Shown here: piece after piece, positions 1 through 4,409 of the stretch
Layout of the letters: every line of letters starts with the position of its first letter
Numbering within the stretch: position 1 is the stretch's first letter
Origin: Acidobacteriota bacterium
Lineage (GTDB): Bacteria > Acidobacteriota > Terriglobia > Terriglobales > Acidobacteriaceae
DNA: 7,106 nucleotides
Reading direction: 5' to 3'
Assembly (NCBI GenBank): GCA_025353435.1
Contig: JANXQR010000059.1
Span: 1 to 7,106 of the forward strand
Translations under genes and position numbers: made by a program
The notes under the pieces: model-generated
What the model saw: the letters and a program-made list of their open reading frames with translations, nothing else
Database searches by the model: none
What the model was told of the DNA's origin: nothing

Positions 1-594
1 GAAATCGTCCTCGTGCCCGCTTTTCACTGGGCGCGCGGCGATGAAAACATCGGCTACACTCACGCCCTCGTCAGTTCCAACTGCGAGCACCTCAAGTTTT
101 ATGTCGCAGACAAACAAATAGCCGAGGCCGATCCCGACCGCAAGCAATTCCCGCATCTCAAGTACGCGCCCTTCACCGCGGAACTCGGCTCCCGCATCAA
201 TCCCTGGGGCGACCTTCGCATTGAGGGTTACATCGGAGGCAAGCTAGTCATCACCAAAACCATGTCCGGCAAGGGCCTCGACCAAAAGTTTGCGCTGCTC
301 CCCGACGACAAAGCTCTCATCGCCGACGGAGCCGACTCGACGCGCGTCGTCCTCCGCGTCACCGACGAATTCGATGCCATCCGCCCCTTCGCCTGCGATC
401 CCGTCCGTTTCGAGCTCACCGGTCCCGCCACTCTCATCGGCGACAACCCATTCACGCTCGTCGGAGGCCAGGGAGCCATCTGGATCCGCGCCGGCGAGCA
501 GGCCGGCAAAGTCCGCCTCACCGCCCATCATCCCTACCTCGGCCCGCAGCACGTCGAGTTCGACCTGACCGCAGCCCCACCAGAAACGGCCTGA
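1..594 (+). CDS. Glycoside hydrolase family 2 protein, C-terminal part (5' end outside window)
   Basis: The reading frame is open from the first base (it enters with E-I-V-L-V-P-A-F-H-W) and ends at TGA 592-594, so this is the last ~197 residues of a longer protein. The GTG at 13 is internal, not a start. The visible part looks like the C-terminal beta-sandwich modules that follow the TIM barrel in GH2 enzymes (beta-galactosidase-like). There is a first module with a 'SSNCEHLKFYV' strand, as in DUF4982-type domains. It is followed by a module with 'ALIADGADSTRVVLRVTDE', then 'VRFELTGPATLIGDNPF', then 'AGKVRLTAHHPYLGPQHVEF', the usual pattern of the final GH2 domain. The catalytic glutamates would lie upstream, so activity and substrate cannot be judged. 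The family call is from recognised motif spacing, not a search. It is convergent with the TPR gene. Confidence 0.75.
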   Translation, partial: EIVLVPAFHWARGDENIGYTHALVSSNCEHLKFYVADKQIAEADPDRKQFPHLKYAPFTAELGSRINPWGDLRIEGYIGGKLVITKTMSGKGLDQKFALLPDDKALIADGADSTRVVLRVTDEFDAIRPFACDPVRFELTGPATLIGDNPFTLVGGQGAIWIRAGEQAGKVRLTAHHPYLGPQHVEFDLTAAPPETA

Positions 595-635
595 CACAAA
601 ACCGCGGCTGTCGCTCAACAAAGCAGCAGCCGCGG
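594..635 (-). terminator. Hairpin terminator for the TPR gene, between convergent genes
   Basis: The 9-bp perfect stem CCGCGGCTG (602-610) / CAGCCGCGG (627-635) has a 16-nt loop. Read on the minus strand, it is followed immediately by TTTTGTGT (601-594), a short U-tract. It lies about 58 nt beyond the TPR stop codon, so it fits an intrinsic terminator for that gene. The plus side after 635 (CTGATTAAAATTTG) is not a clean U-tract, so termination of the GH2 gene here is less clear. Confidence 0.45.
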
Positions 636-692
636 CTGATTAAAATTTGAAAGAATCCGCTCCAAACGCCGTGCTGGAAATTCAGATCTGCA

Positions 693-1892
693 TCAATATT
701 TCGGCAGCGGCCCAAGCTTCTGCGGCGTCACGTCCGCAGCCTGCGCCAGCTTGTTCCCGGAACCGCTGGCCGCGTGCAGCGCGCGAAACGTCTCATCCGC
801 CTTCAGCGCCGCTTCTCGATTGTTGACCGCGCGTTCAGCCTCGGCCAGCCGGTACCAGGCCACTTCGTCCGTTGCATCCAGCTTCGTAGCCCGCTGCAAA
901 GTACCCACGGCTTTGTCCGCCATCTTGCTCTGCAGATAAACCCCACCCAATCCAACCAACGCCTGCTCAAAGTCCGGGAACCTCGCCACTACTGCCTCAA
1001 ACTGGCGTCTCGCATCATCGAGATTTTTGTCGTCCGCGTTCATTTGCGCCAATTCGTACGAAGCATCAACGTTGTTCGGATCGACACTGAATTCAGCCAC
1101 AAACTCGTGCTTCGCCGCCTCGCGATCATCGGCCTTGTGCGACTGCTCAAACCGCGCCTCGTAAATCCGGCCCAGCCTGAAATGAGTTCCCTCGCGCTGT
1201 GGTTCCAGCGTCAGCACATGATTGAAGTCCTCAATCGCCGCATCGAAGTCCTTCTGGCCCTCGTCCGCCGTTCCCTGCGCCTGCCACGTCCACACCGAGT
1301 TGGGCGCCTTGTCATGCAGCTTCCCCATCAAATTGAAAGCAATGTTCCCGTAGATCCGGCCCGTGTTGTAGATAACTTCGGGATCGTCAGGATACAGCTT
1401 GTTCAACTCCACCGACGTCTGCACCGCTTCGGCATCCTTGCCCAGCCCCGTGTAGGCGCGCAGCAACTGCAGCCCGCACATCCGCCGCACTTCCGGTTCC
1501 GCCGTGTACTTGAATCCCTTCTCCAGACGCGGCACCGCATCGGAAAACTGCCCCAGTTCCGCCAGTGACAGCCCCAGCAAACTCGTCAGCCTGGGCAGGC
1601 TCGGATTGAGCTTCTGCGCGCTTCGAACTTCAGAGACCGCATCCTCGTATTCGCGCAGCTTGAAATGAATAACCGCCAGCGTTGCATGCACTTCTGCCAT
1701 GCCGGGTTGCAGCTTCGCCAGTTGTTCAAAGTTGATGCGAGCCTCGGTGAACTGGCCCTGTGCAAGAGCCTGTTGCCCCAAAGCCGCGTAACGCTCGGCT
1801 TCGGTCTGGCCGTGTGCCGGGCTTGCCGACACAAACAGCACACAAATTCCGACCACTACCATCCACCATAGATATGCTTTTCTAGAATTCAT
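693..1892 (-). CDS. Exported TPR-repeat protein
   Basis: The 399-residue protein starts at ATG 1892-1890. It opens with a clear signal peptide: basic MNSRKAY, hydrophobic core about residues 8-22 (LWWMVVVGICVLFVS), and a likely cleavage near SPAHG/QTEA around residue 28. A longer in-frame GTG start at 1931 would add 13 residues before the signal peptide. Neither start has a good Shine-Dalgarno, and ATG was chosen because it gives a normal signal peptide. The rest is nearly all helical TPR-type repeats (about 32-64, 66-98, 101-133, 137-170, 203-236, 237-270, 275-307, 309-341 and 343-373). Typical examples are 'AALGQQALAQGQFTEARINFEQLAKLQP' and 'DDARRQFEAVVARFPDFEQALVGLGGVYL'. The tail is polar and ends PLPKY. 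It is probably a periplasmic or outer-membrane-associated scaffold for protein-protein contacts. The partner is unknown, and nothing nearby identifies it. Confidence 0.85.
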   Translation of the reverse strand: MNSRKAYLWWMVVVGICVLFVSASPAHGQTEAERYAALGQQALAQGQFTEARINFEQLAKLQPGMAEVHATLAVIHFKLREYEDAVSEVRSAQKLNPSLPRLTSLLGLSLAELGQFSDAVPRLEKGFKYTAEPEVRRMCGLQLLRAYTGLGKDAEAVQTSVELNKLYPDDPEVIYNTGRIYGNIAFNLMGKLHDKAPNSVWTWQAQGTADEGQKDFDAAIEDFNHVLTLEPQREGTHFRLGRIYEARFEQSHKADDREAAKHEFVAEFSVDPNNVDASYELAQMNADDKNLDDARRQFEAVVARFPDFEQALVGLGGVYLQSKMADKAVGTLQRATKLDATDEVAWYRLAEAERAVNNREAALKADETFRALHAASGSGNKLAQAADVTPQKLGPLPKY

Positions 1893-2021
1893 TACGAGAG
1901 TGTAACTTAAGTAACCATGATTTCGCGACACCGTAATCGCGTCCCAGCCTCAAAAGAGAAACCAGTTTGTCAACGGGGCTGCCCCCACTTCTGCCAGAAT
2001 CACGATTCCACTGGAGGCTGC

Positions 2022-2084
2022 GCGGAAACCATACCCATCAAATTCAAAATCACGGTTTCCCGCAAAATCCCTCTACGGGAACCG
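2022..2084. repeat. Two overlapping, mutually exclusive stem-loops
   Basis: Three short segments are arranged A-B-C. A is GCGGAAACC (2022-2030), B is CGGTTTCCCGC (2053-2063) and C is CGGGAACCG (2076-2084). A pairs with B over 9 bp with one bulged C (loop 23 nt). B also pairs with C over 9 bp with one bulged T (loop 13 nt). Because B is shared, only one stem can form at a time. No U-tract follows on the plus strand; a TGATTTTGAATTTG run follows on the minus side. The pairing is read directly from the sequence. Whether the region is transcribed or switches is unknown. Confidence 0.45.
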
Positions 2085-2094
2085 CCAAGCCCCC

Positions 2095-2127
2095 GGGATC
2101 CCAATTCACGCAGGAAGTCTTCGACGA
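2095..2127 (+). pseudogene. Short GH12-like coding fragment (possible fossil of a duplicated gene)
   Basis: Positions 2102-2127 match 3395-3420 inside the GH12 gene at 23 of 26 bases, including 14 in a row (CAGGAAGTCTTCGA). Read in the frame that puts 2102 at a codon start, the stretch encodes GSQFTQEVFDD, against GSHFTQEVFDE in the GH12 protein (residues 73-83). Two of the three base differences in the 26-base core are silent. This suggests the match was once coding rather than chance. Flanking similarity fades at once on both sides, and no start codon with an RBS is visible. It is either a remnant of a decayed GH12 paralogue or a small duplicated patch. Chance cannot be excluded from one short match. 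Confidence 0.35.
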
Positions 2128-2168
2128 CTCTCCCACGAAGGTCACTGGTTGTGTTCTCTGTATCTCCA

Positions 2169-2182
2169 ATTGATGCATCAAT
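2169..2182. promoter_or_regulatory. 14-bp perfect palindrome upstream of GNAT, candidate operator
   Basis: ATTGATG/CATCAAT is a perfect 14-bp palindrome whose last base is 24 nt before the GNAT ATG and just upstream of its RBS. Its size and position fit a binding site for a dimeric helix-turn-helix repressor. No regulator gene lies next to it, and I see no second copy in the window, so the role is inferred from symmetry and place only. Confidence 0.3.
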
Positions 2183-2192
2183 AACCGAACCG

Positions 2193-2199
2193 AAAGGGG
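2193..2199 (+). promoter_or_regulatory. Ribosome binding site of the GNAT gene
   Basis: AAAGGGG lies 7 nt before ATG 2207 and supports this start over other methionines further in (for example M6). Confidence 0.6.
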
Positions 2200-2206
2200 T
2201 TTCTCC

Positions 2207-3082
2207 ATGTCACAAAAAGCTATGCATGACCTCGTCGTCCGAACTGCTTCGCCCGAAGACGCTCCTGCGTGCGGGAAAATCTGCTATGACGCCTTTAGCA
2301 CCCTCAATGCGGCCCACGGTTTCCCATGCGACTTCCCGGCACCCGAAGCAGCGATCGGTCTTCTCTCCATGATGTTTTCCGCAACCGGCTTCTATGCCGT
2401 GGTTGCGGAGCTCAACGGCCGCATCGTCGGCAGCAATGTCCTCGACGAGCGATCCGTCGTCTGCGGCGTTGGCCCCATCACCATCGACCCCGCTGCGCAA
2501 AACCTCAGATTGGGTCGCAAACTCATGGAAGCCGTCATGGAACGAGCAAGCCAGCGTGGCGCTGTCGGAGTCCGTCTGGTGCAGGCGGCCTTTCACAACC
2601 GGTCGCTCTCGCTCTATTCCGCGCTCGGCTTTGACGTCCGCGAACCCCTTTCCTGCCTGCAGGGTCAGCCGCGTGAGCGGATCGTTCCCGGCTGCTCGGT
2701 GCGTTCCGCCACACCCGCTGACGCAGAAGCGTGCAATGCACTTTCCCGTCGCGTTCACGGCTTCGACCGCGCCGTCGACCTCAAGCAGGCCATACTCGCA
2801 GGTACCGCGCAGGTTGTGGAACGCGCAGGCCACATCACCGCATACTCCACGCATCTCGGATTCTTCGGTCACACCACGGCAGAAACAAATCTCGACATGC
2901 AGGCGCTCATCGCCACGGCTGACTCCTTCGCCGGCTCGGGCATTCTCGTCCCCTCGCGTAACAATGCTCTCCTACGCTGGTGCCTCCACAACGGCCTTCG
3001 CGTCGTGCAGCCCATGACGCTCATGAGCACCGGCATGTACAACGAACCCGCCGGCGCCTTCCTGCCCTCCGTGCTCTTCTAA
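2207..3082 (+). CDS. GNAT family N-acetyltransferase, two-domain
   Basis: The 291-residue cytoplasmic protein has an N-terminal GNAT fold at about residues 8-145. It begins 'LVVRTASPEDAPACGKICYDAF', and motif A is 'GPITIDPAAQNLRLGRKLMEAV' (residues 89-110). The acetyl-CoA pyrophosphate loop Q/R-x-x-G-x-G/A appears there as QNLRLG-R (98-104), with K replacing the usual small residue soon after. Motif B is 'NRSLSLYSALGF' (131-142). Such proteins move an acetyl group from acetyl-CoA to an amine; the acceptor here cannot be told. A second module, about 163-291, restarts with 'CSVRSATPADAEACNALSRRVHG' like another GNAT N-terminus. It has no clear second acetyl-CoA loop, which resembles YitH-type proteins with a degenerate C-terminal GNAT domain. 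The conserved-looking tail is 'MYNEPAGAFLPSVLF'. The GH12 gene follows 90 bp later on the same strand. Co-transcription is possible, but no functional link is evident. Confidence 0.8.
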   Translation: MSQKAMHDLVVRTASPEDAPACGKICYDAFSTLNAAHGFPCDFPAPEAAIGLLSMMFSATGFYAVVAELNGRIVGSNVLDERSVVCGVGPITIDPAAQNLRLGRKLMEAVMERASQRGAVGVRLVQAAFHNRSLSLYSALGFDVREPLSCLQGQPRERIVPGCSVRSATPADAEACNALSRRVHGFDRAVDLKQAILAGTAQVVERAGHITAYSTHLGFFGHTTAETNLDMQALIATADSFAGSGILVPSRNNALLRWCLHNGLRVVQPMTLMSTGMYNEPAGAFLPSVLF

Positions 3083-3158
3083 ACGAGATCGTACCCAATC
3101 AATCACCTCTCTTGACATTCCCTCCAGCCCTCCCCAAACCCGCTATAAGATTGCCCCT

Positions 3159-3164
3159 GGAGGA
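3159..3164 (+). promoter_or_regulatory. Strong ribosome binding site of the GH12 gene
   Basis: GGAGGA lies 8 nt before ATG 3173. It is a near-consensus Shine-Dalgarno and fixes the GH12 start. Confidence 0.75.
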
Positions 3165-3172
3165 CAGACTGA

Positions 3173-4021
3173 ATGCTGGGCAGGCGGACCTGGATCGTCG
3201 CACTCCTGCTCATCGCTCCCGGAACGCTCTGGTTCCTCGCCGTCTGGCTCTACACCTTCCGCCCGCTCCCGCCGCTCCCCGAGCCCTCCGGACGCGTCAC
3301 CACCTTTTCCGCCACCGAGTGGACCCACCTCTCCGCCGACGCAGAACGCTGCTTCCTGGTCAACAACGCCTGGAACCGCCAGGTCGCCGGCAGCCATTTC
3401 ACCCAGGAAGTCTTCGATGAGAACGTGGCCGGCAATCGCGCTCTCGGATGGCGCTGGCGCTCACCATGGCAGATGGTTCCTTCCATCGTTTCCTATCCCG
3501 AAATCATCTGCGGTAACAAGCCGTGGGACGAGCCCATCGGCGCCTATCCCGGCTTCCCCTTCCATCCTGGCGACCGCCGCATTGCCGTCGACTACAACAT
3601 TCGCCTCCAGGCCACCGGCATCTACAACCTCGCATTCTCCATGTGGGGCGTCTCCAAGCTGCCGGCTTCGCCCAACACCATTCATTGCGAAATGATGATC
3701 TGGATCGCCAACAGCGAACTCAAGCCTGCCGGCACCCGCCGCGGAACCATCACCGTCCAGGGCACCCGCTACGGGGTGTACATTGACGAGCACCAGCACG
3801 ACAGTTCAGGCCACTACAAGACACAATGGATCTACGTTGCCTACGTCGCCCACCGCCCCATGCTCAGCGGCCCGCTCGATCTCAGCGCCTTCGTTGACGA
3901 CATGCAGCAGCGCAAGATCCTCACCCCCGACCTCTGGCTCACCGATCTCGAGTTAGGCAACGAAGTCTCCCAGGGCTCCGGCATCACCGAAATCCAAAAC
4001 TTCGCCCTCCACCTCGAATAA
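3173..4021 (+). CDS. Membrane-anchored glycoside hydrolase family 12 (endoglucanase/xyloglucanase-like)
   Basis: The 282-residue enzyme would hydrolyse internal beta-1,4-glucan bonds (cellulose-type or xyloglucan) by a retaining mechanism, as known for GH12. The features seen are: a basic N-terminus (MLGRR); one hydrophobic span at about 7-28; a proline-rich linker (RPLPPLPEPSG, 30-40); and a beta-jelly-roll catalytic domain at about 45-282. GH12 signatures in order are NNAWN (64-68), SYPEIICGNKPW (107-118), ATGIYNLAFSMW (147-158), CEMMIWI (172-178) with probable nucleophile E173, and ELGNEVSQGSG (260-270) with probable acid/base E264. Both catalytic glutamates are present, so it is likely active. 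The span lacks an obvious signal-peptidase site. The protein may therefore remain tethered with the catalytic domain outside, although cleavage cannot be excluded. No carbohydrate-binding module is present. Glucan against xyloglucan preference cannot be read from the sequence. Confidence 0.85.
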   Translation: MLGRRTWIVALLLIAPGTLWFLAVWLYTFRPLPPLPEPSGRVTTFSATEWTHLSADAERCFLVNNAWNRQVAGSHFTQEVFDENVAGNRALGWRWRSPWQMVPSIVSYPEIICGNKPWDEPIGAYPGFPFHPGDRRIAVDYNIRLQATGIYNLAFSMWGVSKLPASPNTIHCEMMIWIANSELKPAGTRRGTITVQGTRYGVYIDEHQHDSSGHYKTQWIYVAYVAHRPMLSGPLDLSAFVDDMQQRKILTPDLWLTDLELGNEVSQGSGITEIQNFALHLE

Positions 4022-4226
4022 CCTGCGGTGCGCGGCACTAATTCAAAACGATTTGCCGAATTACCTGCGGCAAGTCAGAACTGGTAGGTCAGCGGTTTAG
4101 TCCCTCACAATCTCAGCTCCCCCAAGAAACCGGAGCTTTCAGCCCCCGCGCGGACAAGTCGAAGACGGGCCGCCCACACACACCGCGCCAGCTTTTGAAA
4201 AAACGCAAGGCGTCACCACTTCCCTG
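4022..4226. other. Non-coding gap after GH12, with weak hairpins
   Basis: No gene is seen. Two short inverted repeats could help end the GH12 transcript. One is TTGCCG (4053-4058) / CGGCAA (4068-4073) with no U-tract. The other is AGCTCC (4115-4120) / GGAGCT (4132-4137) followed by only TTC. Neither is a convincing intrinsic terminator. Confidence 0.3.
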
Positions 4227-4255
4227 TTGACAACCCGGCCAACGAATCCTATTCT
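4227..4255 (+). promoter_or_regulatory. Sigma70-type promoter of the 711-residue surface protein
   Basis: A perfect -35 box TTGACA (4227-4232) is followed by a 17-nt spacer and TATTCT (4250-4255), a 4-of-6 match to TATAAT. Transcription would begin near 4261-4263, giving a leader of about 150 nt before the ATG at 4410. The same TTG could be misread as a translation start for the frame downstream. Confidence 0.6.
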
Positions 4256-4317
4256 TCATGCGCGATTCCCTATTTCCCCGATTACTCGAAAAGTTCGAAT
4301 CTCACCCACTTCACAAA

Positions 4318-4343
4318 CCGAAGCGGACCAGCTAACGCTTCGG
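4318..4343 (+). other. 8-bp hairpin in the mRNA leader
   Basis: CCGAAGCG (4318-4325) and CGCTTCGG (4336-4343) form a perfect 8-bp stem with a 10-nt loop in the middle of the predicted leader. A smaller TCGAA/TTCGA stem lies upstream (4286-4298), and a pyrimidine-rich stretch (TTTCCTCGGTTTTAATTCC) follows. It could stabilise the message or regulate it. It matches no riboswitch I recognise. Confidence 0.35.
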
Positions 4344-4397
4344 ACGCAGAGCCCTTTCCTCGGTTTTAATTCCTTTCCAACTCAACAACCGTTTCCC

Positions 4398-4402
4398 GGA
4401 GG
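4398..4402 (+). promoter_or_regulatory. Ribosome binding site that sets the start at 4410
   Basis: GGAGG lies 7 nt before ATG 4410. It rules in this start over the in-frame TTG 183 bases upstream, which is part of the -35 box. Confidence 0.7.
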
Positions 4403-4409
4403 CCGGAAG

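Larger units (their letters stand above)
1893..2206. other. Divergent intergenic region between the TPR and GNAT genes
   Basis: These ~310 bases separate the minus-strand TPR start from the plus-strand GNAT start. I see no convincing gene. Two short open frames run through it (1917-2372 and 1967-2173), but both lack an RBS. The first overlaps the GNAT gene in another frame. The second carries a short peptide resembling part of the GH12 protein (see the pseudogene-fragment entry). The stretch must contain the promoters for both flanking genes. A TTGACA is present on the minus strand (complement of 1967-1972), but it has no acceptable -10 box at 16-18 nt. Inverted repeats here are listed separately. 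Confidence 0.6.

Noticed and set aside
774..1568. 264-codon plus-strand open frame opposite the TPR gene
   Set aside because: It is an antisense shadow of a strongly supported TPR coding frame; its R/L/H-rich composition is typical of a complementary-frame artefact.
1967..1972. TTGACA on the minus strand upstream of the TPR gene
   Set aside because: No reasonable -10 hexamer lies 16-18 nt downstream on that strand, so it was not called a promoter.
1917..2372. 151-codon plus-strand open frame overlapping the GNAT start
   Set aside because: It has no RBS and a low-complexity basic composition. It overlaps the well-supported GNAT gene in another frame.
3112..3149. TTGACA (3112-3117) and TATAAG (3144-3149) upstream of GH12
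   Set aside because: The spacer is 26 nt, far from the 16-18 nt needed for a sigma70 promoter. Either box may work with another partner, but none is visible.
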